Positions 7,392 to 16,099 of a stretch of 64,000 bases of DNA are shown one piece after another. How positions within the stretch are numbered: position 1 is the stretch's first letter; each line of letters starts with the position of its first letter. Where the stretch lies: the NCBI GenBank assembly GCA_938002255.1, contig CALLAL010000040.1, positions 1 through 64,000 of the forward strand, given 5' to 3'. A program made the position numbers and the translations under genes. The DNA comes from an uncultured bacterium. Its GTDB lineage: Bacteria; Desulfobacterota; BSN033; UBA1163. Under the pieces are notes generated by a model. It searched no databases, was not told the origin of the DNA, and saw only the letters and a program-made list of their open reading frames with translations.

Positions 7392-10046
7392 TTAGTGGGC
7401 TTCTGCCCAATTTTTACCAACGCTGATGGAAACTTTCAGAGGAATGGCAAGTTCCATGACCGTCTCCATCTCCTTCTGAATCATGGAAAGGGCCTTGTGA
7501 ACCTCCTGTTCGGGGACTTCAAAAACCAGTTCGTCGTGGACCTGCATGATCATTTTAGTCGAGAGATGAAGTTCTTCTAATCGATTCTGGATGCGGATCA
7601 TGGCAACCTTAATGATATCCGCCGCTGTTCCCTGCAGAGGGGTGTTAATGGCCATCCTTTCAGATGCCTGACGAATGACTACCGTTGGGGAGTTTATCTC
7701 TGGCAGGTAGCGCCGCCGATTAAGAAGGGTGGTGACAAACCCTTTGCTCCGGGCCTCCTCTAAACTTTTCTGAATATAGGCCTGCACACCCGTATATTTT
7801 TTAAAATATTCCTCGATGTAGGATTGAGCAACCCTGGGTTCTGTCCCTAACTGCTGGGAGAGACCGTAGGCGCTCATTCCGTAGATGATGCCAAAGTTAA
7901 TCACTTTAGCCTCTCGTCTCATGGATGGGGTCACCTGTTCCATTGGCACGCCAAAGATTTCTGAGGCCGTGCGACGATGGACGTCCTCATCCCTGTGAAA
8001 AGCCTCCATGAGAACCTCATCCCGGGAGAGATGCGCAAGGATCCGCAATTCAATCTGTGAGTAGTCTGCGGAAGCGATGAGGCATCCCTTCTCAGGGATG
8101 AAAGCCTGACGAATTCGATTTCCCTCCTCTGTTCGAATGGGAATGTTCTGGAGGTTGGGATCACTTGAGGAGAGCCGTCCTGTTGCGGTCACCGTTTGAT
8201 TGTAAGAGGTATGAATGCGACCTGTTTCCGGGTGGATTAGCCTGGGGAGGGCGTCGATGTAAGTCGATTTTAATTTAGAGAGGTTTCGATAACCAAGAAT
8301 CTCCAGAGGGAGTTCATGATGGAGGGAGAGTTTTTCCAATACTTCCACATCGGTTGAAAATCCGGTCTTGGTCTTTTTAATGACAGGCAGTTTCAGTTTT
8401 TCGAAGAGGATCTTTCCCAGCTGCTGAGAGGAGTTAATATTGAAAACTTCACCCGCCAGGCGATGAATTTTCTCCATTTTTGCATTTAACTGATTTTCGA
8501 TCTCCTTTGAGAAGTCATTCAGGAGGTCGATGTCAATCTTGACTCCATTCATCTCCATCTTAGCAAGGACGACGGCAAGGGGCATTTCCACGCTTACAAA
8601 AAGAGGTTCCAACCCTTCCCCTTTCAATTTCGGCAGCAGGAGGTTGAAGAGTTGAAGGGTCACGTCCGCATCCGCACAGCTGTAATCCCTGGCCCGCTCA
8701 AGATCGACCTGGTCAAACGTTACCGATTTTCCTCCGGTCACCTCCTGATAATGGGTCATCTCGCGATCAAGATACTCCCGGGCCATTTCACTGAGGTTGT
8801 GATTATGTTTCGTTGGGTTGAGCAGATAGGAAGCAATCATTGTGTCGAAGAAAACTCCCTTGAGTTCAATGCCATGATGCTTCAGGACGATCCAGTCATA
8901 CTTGATGTTCTGTCCTACCTTCTTGACCTCTTCATCCTCCAGCAGAGGCTTCAAGGTCTCAAGTGCCCAGGCAAGGGGGAGTTGTTCGCCCTGCTGATGA
9001 GCGAGAGGAAGATAGAAAGCCTGGTGAGGGGTAAAGGAGAGGCTGAGGCCAACCGGTTTTGCCCACATCGGATAAGGAGAAGTGGTCTCGATATCGATGG
9101 CAAAACATTTGGAGGATTCCAAATCCCTCAGGAGAGACAGGAACGCCTCCCGGCTCGTAATCAGATGATAATGACGATTCTTCAAATCGTTCGGATGGAC
9201 TGCCGGAAGCTCTCTTAACAGTTTATGAAACTCTAACTCTTTAAAGAGTTCTCTCAATTGTCCTACATCCGGAGGTTTCCGTCTAAAATCTTCTTTTCGG
9301 AAGGCAAGAGGGACATCGGTACGGATCGTTGCTAACGTTCGGCTCAATCGCGCCCATTCCCCGTAGTGTTCCAACTTTTCTCTCAATTTTTTCTGAGGGA
9401 TCTGATCTAAATGAGCGAGGAGGTTGTCAATCGATCCAAAAGCCCTGATCAATTCAATAGCGGTCTTCTCTCCAATGCCCGGAACACCAGGGATGTTATC
9501 AATCGCATCACCAGCAAGCCCCATGACCTCTACCATCTGTTCGGGAGATACGCCGTAACGCTCTTTGACTTCTTCCACCCCGATTCGTTTCTCTTTCATC
9601 GTATCGTAAATCTGGATACGATCACTCACGAGTTGTAGCATGTCCTTGTCCCCGGTGATGACGACCACATCCACTTCTGTCTCCAATGCTTTAGCCACTG
9701 TCCCGATCAGATCATCGGCTTCGTATCCCTCCATTTCCAGCGTGGCGATCCGATATCCTTCGACCATCCTTTTGATGTAAGGGATCTGCGGGATCAGGCC
9801 TTCAGGCATGGCAGGCCGGTTGGCTTTATACTCTTTGAAGACCTCGCTCCGGAAGGTGGGAGCCTTGGAATCAAAGACTACAGCCAGAAAGTCGGGGTGA
9901 TGATCTTTGAGCACTTTCAGGAGCATCTGGGTGAAGCCATAGATGGCATTTGTCGGGAGTCCCTTAGAATTGGAGAGATGGCGGATAGCATAATAAGCCC
10001 GATAGAGATAGGAAGACCCATCGATGAGAAAAAGTTTGGGGCGCAT
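7392..10046 (-). CDS. polA: DNA polymerase I
   Basis: 884 residues with all three domains: the N-terminal 5'-3' exonuclease (start RPKLFLIDGSSYLYRAYYA; GDKDMLQLV), the 3'-5' proofreading exonuclease with its DIET motif intact (FAIDIETTS, about residue 320), and the family A polymerase with motif A (SADYSQIELR), motif B (RREAKVINFGIIYGMSAYGL) and motif C (QVHDELVFEVP). It fills gaps and removes RNA primers in replication and repair. Both nuclease and polymerase catalytic residues are present. The ATG start lacks a clear ribosome site but matches the family N-terminus. Confidence 0.96.
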   Translation of the reverse strand: MRPKLFLIDGSSYLYRAYYAIRHLSNSKGLPTNAIYGFTQMLLKVLKDHHPDFLAVVFDSKAPTFRSEVFKEYKANRPAMPEGLIPQIPYIKRMVEGYRIATLEMEGYEADDLIGTVAKALETEVDVVVITGDKDMLQLVSDRIQIYDTMKEKRIGVEEVKERYGVSPEQMVEVMGLAGDAIDNIPGVPGIGEKTAIELIRAFGSIDNLLAHLDQIPQKKLREKLEHYGEWARLSRTLATIRTDVPLAFRKEDFRRKPPDVGQLRELFKELEFHKLLRELPAVHPNDLKNRHYHLITSREAFLSLLRDLESSKCFAIDIETTSPYPMWAKPVGLSLSFTPHQAFYLPLAHQQGEQLPLAWALETLKPLLEDEEVKKVGQNIKYDWIVLKHHGIELKGVFFDTMIASYLLNPTKHNHNLSEMAREYLDREMTHYQEVTGGKSVTFDQVDLERARDYSCADADVTLQLFNLLLPKLKGEGLEPLFVSVEMPLAVVLAKMEMNGVKIDIDLLNDFSKEIENQLNAKMEKIHRLAGEVFNINSSQQLGKILFEKLKLPVIKKTKTGFSTDVEVLEKLSLHHELPLEILGYRNLSKLKSTYIDALPRLIHPETGRIHTSYNQTVTATGRLSSSDPNLQNIPIRTEEGNRIRQAFIPEKGCLIASADYSQIELRILAHLSRDEVLMEAFHRDEDVHRRTASEIFGVPMEQVTPSMRREAKVINFGIIYGMSAYGLSQQLGTEPRVAQSYIEEYFKKYTGVQAYIQKSLEEARSKGFVTTLLNRRRYLPEINSPTVVIRQASERMAINTPLQGTAADIIKVAMIRIQNRLEELHLSTKMIMQVHDELVFEVPEQEVHKALSMIQKEMETVMELAIPLKVSISVGKNWAEAH

Positions 10047-10119
10047 AGGCTTAGAGGTCTGTTAGGGTGCCGGACATTATAAGTGGTTCGTCTTCATCCC
10101 AGAAACATTCCATCATTCC

Positions 10120-11034
10120 TCAGGAGTTTGCCGTCTGGATTTGGTTTCCTCCAGCATGCTTGGCCTGGTACAGGGCATCATCCGCCGCTTTGACAAATCC
10201 TTCGAGGTCGAAATGCTCCTTGAACTCGGCCAGACCGATACTGACCGTGATCTTCTCAAAGCCAGCCTCTTCAATCGTCGTTCGAATTCGTTCTGCGATT
10301 TGGAGGGCTTGATCTCGGGTAGCGCCAATCAGGAGAGCGGCAAATTCATCTCCTCCATAGCGATATCCAGAATCGACATTGCTTCTGATCGAATTTTTAA
10401 TAATCTCTCCGATCTTTCTCAACACCCGATCTCCCTCCAGATGGCCGTACCGGTCATTGTAATTTTTAAAATTGTCGAGGTCGAACATCAATAGAGAAAG
10501 GGAGGTTCTCTGCCGTTCTCGACGAACCAGTTCTGCTTCAAGCGTTTTAAAGAAATGGCGGTGATTGTACAGGCCGGTCAGATCATCCGTAATGGAAAGT
10601 CTCCGAACCTCTTCCTCCAATTTCTGTTTTTCCTTCAGGGTGAGGTATTTTTCCATCGTTTGGTTGACTATATGGATCAAATGTTCATTTTCAAAGGGTT
10701 TTTTAATGAAATCGGATGCTCCCTCCTTTAGGGCCTGGATCGCATTATCGAGCGTGGCATAGGCTGTTAACATGATGACGCACTGAATGGGGTTGTTCTC
10801 TTTGATCTTTCGAAGGGCTTCCACGCCATCGATTCCCGGGAGGTTGATATCCATCAAAATAATATCCGGTTTCTCCTCTTTTGCCTTGCTCACCCCTTCT
10901 TCGCCGGTGGAGGCCATAATGACATCGTAACCTTCATAACGGAGGAGCTTCTGAATAATCTCCCGGGTATCCTGAGCGTCATCCACGACCAGAGCCTTTC
11001 CTTTTGCGTCATGAGGAACGGATGGAACTTCCAT
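10120..11034 (-). CDS. Response regulator with GGDEF domain (REC-diguanylate cyclase)
   Basis: 304 residues. A receiver domain (residues ~12-125; acidic pair VVDD at 16-19, phospho-acceptor D62 in MDINLPG, and K111-K112) is joined by a helix to a GGDEF domain with an intact GGDEF motif (227-231), so it should make cyclic di-GMP. The inhibitory site five residues before GGDEF reads SNVD instead of RxxD (the arginine is displaced by one), so product inhibition may be weak. The start ATG overlaps the end of the upstream kinase gene by 26 bases and has an AAGGAG site. It is probably the output partner of that kinase. Confidence 0.88.
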   Translation of the reverse strand: MEVPSVPHDAKGKALVVDDAQDTREIIQKLLRYEGYDVIMASTGEEGVSKAKEEKPDIILMDINLPGIDGVEALRKIKENNPIQCVIMLTAYATLDNAIQALKEGASDFIKKPFENEHLIHIVNQTMEKYLTLKEKQKLEEEVRRLSITDDLTGLYNHRHFFKTLEAELVRRERQRTSLSLLMFDLDNFKNYNDRYGHLEGDRVLRKIGEIIKNSIRSNVDSGYRYGGDEFAALLIGATRDQALQIAERIRTTIEEAGFEKITVSIGLAEFKEHFDLEGFVKAADDALYQAKHAGGNQIQTANS

Positions 11035-12280
11035 CTTCTTTCTCCTTAAAAGCGGGGAGGGTAAAAAAGAAAGCCGAGCCTTTTCCAGAAGACGATTCTA
11101 CCCAGATCCTACCTCCATGGACTTCGATCATCCGTTTGGCGATTGAAAGTCCCAGTCCTGTCCCGCCGTATTTCCCTCCTTCGGCCTGATAAAACTCTTC
11201 GAAAATTTTTTTCAGTTTGTCCTCTGAAATTCCAATTCCGGTATCCCGAATTTCGAAAAGAATATCGTTTTCTGTTTGAGTGGCGGTTGTGAAAACCTTT
11301 CCTCCTTCAGGCGTGAATTTAAAGGCATTGGAAAGAAGATTGACAAAAATGTCATGGAACCGATTTCGATCCGCATAAACTTTCAACCCATCCGGTATCT
11401 CTATCTGGATGGTCAGGTTTTTGTCCACGGGTTTAACCTCGTGAAGGTATGCTACCACAGCCTCTGAGAGAAGAATCGGTTCGGGTTCGATGAGGAGACG
11501 ACCCGATTTGATCCGGGTGAAATCGAGCATATGATCCATGGTCCCCTGGATTCGATTCGTATTTCTTTGAATCGTAAGGAGATGGGGCTTCAACTCTTCA
11601 GGAACGTTTCCAGCCTTTCCCGAGAGAATGAAGTCAATATTCGCCTTAATCGCCGTGAGAGGGGTTTTCAATTCATGGGAGGCCATCCCAATGAATTTCA
11701 TTCGGGTTTCATCGGCCTCTTTGAGTTCGCGATTCACCCGTTCCAACTCCCCCTTAGCCAATTGAAGATTTTCAAGCATTTTTAAAGTGACGGTCCTGGC
11801 ATTGTTAAGCTGGGTGATATTCTCTTCCAGTTGACGGGTCCGTTCCTCCACTTTCCTCTCGAGATATTGCCGGGAATCTCTCAGTTGAAGGATCATCTGA
11901 TTGAAAGCCCTGGCTAAATCTCCAATCTCATCCCGGGAATGGATATTCAACGTCTGCGAGAGATTGCCCTCTGAGATACTTTCGGTCGCAGAGGCGAGTT
12001 GTTCAATGGGTTTCAAAAGAATTCGGGTGAAAATGAGGGTCAGCAAAAACCCAATCCCGGTCACCCCCAGCGTGACCCAGAGGATCTCCCTCTTTAATTG
12101 GGAGAGTCTTTCTTGCAGAACAGGTTCCTCTACCATCCCTTGCAGAAGAGCGGTTTCTCTTCCAAGAAAAAACCATCCGAAAGCTCCAGAGGTGATGAAA
12201 ACCAGAGCGATCATGGCCATAAGAAACTTGAAGGTGAGACTTACCCGAAAACGGAAGAAGTTTTTGAAGAACGATTTCAT
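11009..12280 (-). CDS. Membrane sensor histidine kinase (HAMP-HisKA-HATPase)
   Basis: 423 residues from ATG 12280, chosen because a longer open frame would run deep into the upstream ahbD gene. Two membrane helices (~18-38 and ~68-88) enclose only about 30 periplasmic residues, so it may sense the membrane or an internal signal. A HAMP domain (~88-140), a coiled coil (~140-195), the HisKA box MASHELKTPLTA with H202, and an ATPase domain (FVNLLSNAFKFTPEGG, DTGIGI, GGTGLGLSIAK) follow. It starts 13 bases after ahbD and overlaps the REC-GGDEF gene, forming a kinase-regulator pair. Confidence 0.88.
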   Translation of the reverse strand: MKSFFKNFFRFRVSLTFKFLMAMIALVFITSGAFGWFFLGRETALLQGMVEEPVLQERLSQLKREILWVTLGVTGIGFLLTLIFTRILLKPIEQLASATESISEGNLSQTLNIHSRDEIGDLARAFNQMILQLRDSRQYLERKVEERTRQLEENITQLNNARTVTLKMLENLQLAKGELERVNRELKEADETRMKFIGMASHELKTPLTAIKANIDFILSGKAGNVPEELKPHLLTIQRNTNRIQGTMDHMLDFTRIKSGRLLIEPEPILLSEAVVAYLHEVKPVDKNLTIQIEIPDGLKVYADRNRFHDIFVNLLSNAFKFTPEGGKVFTTATQTENDILFEIRDTGIGISEDKLKKIFEEFYQAEGGKYGGTGLGLSIAKRMIEVHGGRIWVESSSGKGSAFFFTLPAFKEKEDGSSIRSS

Positions 12281-12293
12281 AATCCGTTGCGAT

Positions 12294-13403
12294 TTAACCC
12301 GGTTGATAGATACAGTAGGGTTCCTCTGCCATGTAGTCTCCAGAGATTTCATAAGCTCGGGCTCGACATCCTCCACAGACCTTTCTGAACTCACACCGGC
12401 CACATTTGCCTCCGTATCCATCGAAGTTTCGAAGGTCCTGAAAAATGGGAGACTTTTCCCAGATCTCCGGAAAAGATTGCTGGCGGACATTCCCGCAGTT
12501 TAACTCGAGATACCCACAAGGCTGAACCTGTCCGAGATGGGAGATAAAACAGAACGAAATGCCTCCCAGACAACCCCGTGTGACTGCGTCCAGCCCGTGT
12601 GTTTGGAAAGAGAGCTTTTTGCCCTCTTTTTTGGCTCGCTGTCGGAGAATCCGATAATAGTGAGGTGCGCAGGTGGCTTTGAGTTGAAGATTCACTTGGT
12701 CGTTCTGTTCATAAAACCAGTGAAGGGTCTTTTCATAATCCAGGGCAGAGATTTCCTGATCCTGCAGGTCTTTGCCTCTTCCTGTTGGGACAAGCAAAAA
12801 GATATGGTGTGCGACAGCACCGAGATCCATGGCCAAGCGAAGGATTTTTTCAATCAAGTGAAGATTGGATCGAGTGATGGTCGTATTAATCTGGAAGGGA
12901 AGGCCATGTTTTTTGGCAATCTCTATTCCCCGAAGAGCTCCTGCAAAGGCTCCTTTCACCTTCCGGAAGGCGTCATGGGAGTCGGGGTCGGGTCCGTCCA
13001 GACTGATGCTGATTCTTTGGATCCCGGAGGCTTTCATCAACAGTACCTTTTCGTCAGTCACCAGCGTTCCATTCGTGGCCATCACCATCCGGAACCCTTT
13101 CTTCGTTCCATATTGGGCGAGTTCAAAGATGTCGGTACGAAGAAGAGGTTCTCCTCCCGTAAGAATGATCACAGGTTGAGCGATGGTTGCCATCTCATCC
13201 ATCACGCGAAAGCATTCCTGGGTCGTCAATTCTCCTGGGTAAGGACCCCGTTCGGAAGAGGCGCGGCAATGGACACAGGCGAGGTTACAACTACGGATCA
13301 ACTCCCAGGCGACCATCCTTAACGCAGGAGGCGTGGCATGTGAGGCGTGAGGCGTAGAGGGGACATGAGAAGATTGATTCTGATCCATCTTATTCTTCAA
13401 CAT
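12294..13403 (-). CDS. ahbD: AhbD-like radical SAM heme synthase
   Basis: 369 residues. The radical SAM cluster motif is C39-x3-C43-x2-C46 in SCNLACVHCRAS. The C-terminal half carries a cysteine-rich SPASM-type region (CLGGISFCF, QPCGYLELNCG, CGRCEFRKVCGGC) for extra iron-sulfur clusters. Lengths and phrases such as VIILTGGEPLLR and FRMVMATNGTL match AhbD, which decarboxylates Fe-coproporphyrin III to heme b in the siroheme-dependent pathway of sulfate reducers and archaea. It lies 100 bases downstream of hemB on the same strand, which supports the call. The first ~25 residues are low-complexity (repeats in the DNA at 13335-13365), so translation may start later. ahbA, ahbB and ahbC are not in the window. 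Confidence 0.8.
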   Translation of the reverse strand: MLKNKMDQNQSSHVPSTPHASHATPPALRMVAWELIRSCNLACVHCRASSERGPYPGELTTQECFRVMDEMATIAQPVIILTGGEPLLRTDIFELAQYGTKKGFRMVMATNGTLVTDEKVLLMKASGIQRISISLDGPDPDSHDAFRKVKGAFAGALRGIEIAKKHGLPFQINTTITRSNLHLIEKILRLAMDLGAVAHHIFLLVPTGRGKDLQDQEISALDYEKTLHWFYEQNDQVNLQLKATCAPHYYRILRQRAKKEGKKLSFQTHGLDAVTRGCLGGISFCFISHLGQVQPCGYLELNCGNVRQQSFPEIWEKSPIFQDLRNFDGYGGKCGRCEFRKVCGGCRARAYEISGDYMAEEPYCIYQPG

Positions 13404-13503
13404 ATTACCAACGGCTAAGCATCCCTCTCATGAGGTTCTCCCTTTTTAAGAAGAGGGAAATTTCCTATATTGGATCTGATAATGGGGATGTTCATCATGA
13501 TAT

Positions 13504-14475
13504 TTATCCCAATTTCTTCGCTGCTTCTTTGGCAAAGTAGGTTAATATCAGATCTGCTCCTGCCCGCTTGATGGCGATGAGAGATTCCATCATCACCTGG
13601 TCTCCATCAACCCACCCCAGCTTCGAGGCGGCCTTGATCATTGAAAACTCACCGCTCACGTTGTAGGCAGCAACAGGAATGTTAAATGTCTGTTTGACTC
13701 GATAGAGGATATCCAGATAGGGAAGAGCAGGTTTGACCATAATCATGTCCGCCCCTTCTTCGAGGTCGAGCCAAACCTCTCTCAAGGCTTCCTCCCCGTT
13801 GGCGGGATCCATCTGATACGATTTTCTGTCGCCAAACTGGGGTTTTGATTCTGCTGCGGCGCGGAAAGGTCCGTAAAATGCAGAAGCGTATTTTGCCGCA
13901 TAGGAGAGAATGGGAATGTCCTGAAACTGATTCTCATCGAGAATCTTTCGAATGGCAGCTACTCTTCCATCCATCATATCAGAAGGAGCCACGATGTCAG
14001 CGCCTGCCTCGGCATGGGAGAGGGCTTGACGGCTGAGGACTTCGAGCGTCTCATCATTGAGGACTTTCCCTTCGTTCACCACACCGCAATGGCCATGACT
14101 GGTATATTCACAGAGACAGACATCGGTGATGACCAGGATGCCATCCACTTTTTCTTTGATCTGCCGAATTGCTCTCTGGATGATCCCATTGCTGGAATAG
14201 GCTTCCGATCCCTGCTCATCTTTTTTTTCGGGGATCCCGAAGAGGATCACTCCAAGAATTCCCATGGACCTGGCCTCCTTCACTTCTTTGATCAGGAGGT
14301 CGATGGAGAGCTGGAAATGGCCGGGCATGGATGAAATCGATTTTTTTACCCCTTTTCCAGGACGGACAAAGAGGGGAAGGACAAAGTCATCCGGCCTTAA
14401 ATGGGTCTCCCGTATCATCTCCCGGAACAACTCATCCTTACGCAACCGTCTCGGTCTGTATGTTGGAAACTGCAT
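13504..14475 (-). CDS. hemB: Porphobilinogen synthase (delta-aminolevulinate dehydratase)
   Basis: 323 residues. It condenses two 5-aminolevulinate molecules to porphobilinogen, early in tetrapyrrole synthesis. The metal-site cysteines are present ([14 protein letters not shown]), as are the two active-site lysines ([12 protein letters not shown] and [10 protein letters not shown]). ATG 14475 is preceded by AGAGGA; an in-frame TTG just before it (14478) is the alternative. It heads a minus-strand run with ahbD. An A/T-rich region upstream is shared with the divergent kinase promoter. Confidence 0.95.
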   Translation of the reverse strand: MQFPTYRPRRLRKDELFREMIRETHLRPDDFVLPLFVRPGKGVKKSISSMPGHFQLSIDLLIKEVKEARSMGILGVILFGIPEKKDEQGSEAYSSNGIIQRAIRQIKEKVDGILVITDVCLCEYTSHGHCGVVNEGKVLNDETLEVLSRQALSHAEAGADIVAPSDMMDGRVAAIRKILDENQFQDIPILSYAAKYASAFYGPFRAAAESKPQFGDRKSYQMDPANGEEALREVWLDLEEGADMIMVKPALPYLDILYRVKQTFNIPVAAYNVSGEFSMIKAASKLGWVDGDQVMMESLIAIKRAGADLILTYFAKEAAKKLG

Positions 14476-14546
14476 CAAATCCTCTTCTTTCTTAGGGTTT
14501 TACTTCATTTCTACAATATTTTAAACCAAATGTCTATAAAGGGATT

Positions 14547-14575
14547 TTGACTTTCTCGGAGGTAACTGATACATT
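14547..14575 (+). promoter_or_regulatory. Sigma-70-type promoter of the NtrB-like kinase operon
   Basis: TTGACT (14547-14552), a 17-base spacer and TACATT (14570-14575), about 30 bases before the GTG start at 14609. It lies in the 133-base divergent gap with hemB. Confidence 0.5.
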
Positions 14576-14608
14576 GAATAGGGTCGGTTAGCGTCCAGGG
14601 AGTTTAAA

Positions 14609-16099
14609 GTGAAATTAAATACGAAACTCTCCCTTTGTCTCTCGCTTGTCATCATTCTGGTTCTCACCGGATATGGATATTTCCATGTCCTCTCCCGACG
14701 GGATATCCTCATTCGAAAGATGAAAGTCGAGGTGAGGAGTATTGGTCAAACTCTTCGGGTTCCTCTTGAAAAGATTTCCATCCCGAAGGAGATGGAGTAT
14801 GTTCAGGAGTTGATCGATGCCGTTGAAGAGTATGAGAGAACTCTGGGCGTGGTGGTCTACCATGGAGGAAAAGATCTTGTCTTTTGCTCCCGTTCCATTG
14901 GCGATGCCTTCGAGCCTTATGTGGAAAAGATTCGAAAAGCCATGGAGGAAAATCTCTCCCAGGAATCCTTTGAGGTTTATCATAAGACGCCTGTGTTTTC
15001 CTATGCCTTCCCATTGAAAGACCGAAGGGGACGAAGCATTGGAGGCGTCTGTGTTCTTCAACATACCTCTTTCATGGAAGAGGAGATCCGGAAAGCCAAA
15101 TGGAGCATTTTGCTCACGCTCTTGATCCTCGTCGGTGGGATCGTGACCCTGATCCTCCTGATGACGAAACACTGGATTTCGACGCCTATCTCCAGATTGA
15201 TGCAAGGGATTCAGGAACTGGGCAAAGGGAATCTCGACTTTCAGATCGATTTGCAGGGAAAGGATGAACCCTCTCAGTTAGCCCAGGCCTTTAACCAGAT
15301 GGCTTCTGCTTTAAAGAAGGCTCAGGAGAAGATCATCCGAGAGGCGAACACTCGGTTGGAGCTGGAAGAAAGTCTCCGGCGATCGGAAAAACTGGCTATC
15401 ATTGGCCAACTGGCTTCCGGTTTGGCTCATGAGATCGGTACTCCCTTGAATATCATCAGCGGAAGAGCCGAGTTGACGATGAAAAAGGTAAAAGGACAGA
15501 AGGAGGCTCAAAAAAATTTAGAGATCATCTTGCTTCAATCGGAAAAAATTTCAAAAATTATCCGGCAACTCCTCGGGTTTGTGAGAAAGAAACCTCCGGA
15601 GAAGAGACGATTAAACCTCCCCGCTTTGTTGGAGACGACACTCGACTTTCTTGATCCGCAGATCCGGAGACAAAAGATCCAGTTATATAAACAGGTGGAG
15701 GCCCCTCTTTCCTTGGTGATGGGTGACCCTGACCAACTCCAGCAGGTCTTTTCAAACCTTATCGTCAATGCGATACAATCGATGCCCGAGGGAGGAGAAC
15801 TCCGGTTGACCGTCCATATGGAACAGACTTCGAAAAAGGGATTAGAGGATGAGCAACGGGCTTACCTCGTCGTTCATATTGAAGACACGGGTGTGGGGAT
15901 GGATCGAGAGACCCTTGAAAATATCTTTAATCCTTTTTTTACGACGAAGGATACGGGAACAGGATTGGGTTTAATGGTGAGTCAGGGAATTTTGCAAGAC
16001 CACGAGGGGTGGATCGAAGCAGAGAGTGAAAAGGGGAAGGGGTCTTCTTTTAAGGTCTATCTTCCTGCGATCCAAGAGGAGGTGTGCCATGAGACCTAA
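14609..16099 (+). CDS. NtrB-type membrane sensor histidine kinase
   Basis: 496 residues from a GTG start (CAGGGAG about eight bases upstream). The first membrane helix is at ~7-25 and the second at ~168-187; between them lies a periplasmic region of about 140 residues, large enough for a ligand-sensing domain. A HAMP domain (~188-240), HisKA box GLAHEIGTPL with H274, and an ATPase domain (NLIVNAIQSMPEGG, DTGVGM, TKDTGTGLGL) follow. The design resembles ZraS/HydH, kinases that sense envelope or metal stress and signal to NtrC-type regulators. It overlaps the regulator gene by 11 bases. Confidence 0.88.
   Translation: MKLNTKLSLCLSLVIILVLTGYGYFHVLSRRDILIRKMKVEVRSIGQTLRVPLEKISIPKEMEYVQELIDAVEEYERTLGVVVYHGGKDLVFCSRSIGDAFEPYVEKIRKAMEENLSQESFEVYHKTPVFSYAFPLKDRRGRSIGGVCVLQHTSFMEEEIRKAKWSILLTLLILVGGIVTLILLMTKHWISTPISRLMQGIQELGKGNLDFQIDLQGKDEPSQLAQAFNQMASALKKAQEKIIREANTRLELEESLRRSEKLAIIGQLASGLAHEIGTPLNIISGRAELTMKKVKGQKEAQKNLEIILLQSEKISKIIRQLLGFVRKKPPEKRRLNLPALLETTLDFLDPQIRRQKIQLYKQVEAPLSLVMGDPDQLQQVFSNLIVNAIQSMPEGGELRLTVHMEQTSKKGLEDEQRAYLVVHIEDTGVGMDRETLENIFNPFFTTKDTGTGLGLMVSQGILQDHEGWIEAESEKGKGSSFKVYLPAIQEEVCHET

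Noticed and set aside
6704-7420. Longer version of the DUF4124 protein starting at 7420
   Set aside because: The added 49 residues are translated from short repeats and would overlap polA; the ATG at 7273 has a ribosome site and begins the signal segment.
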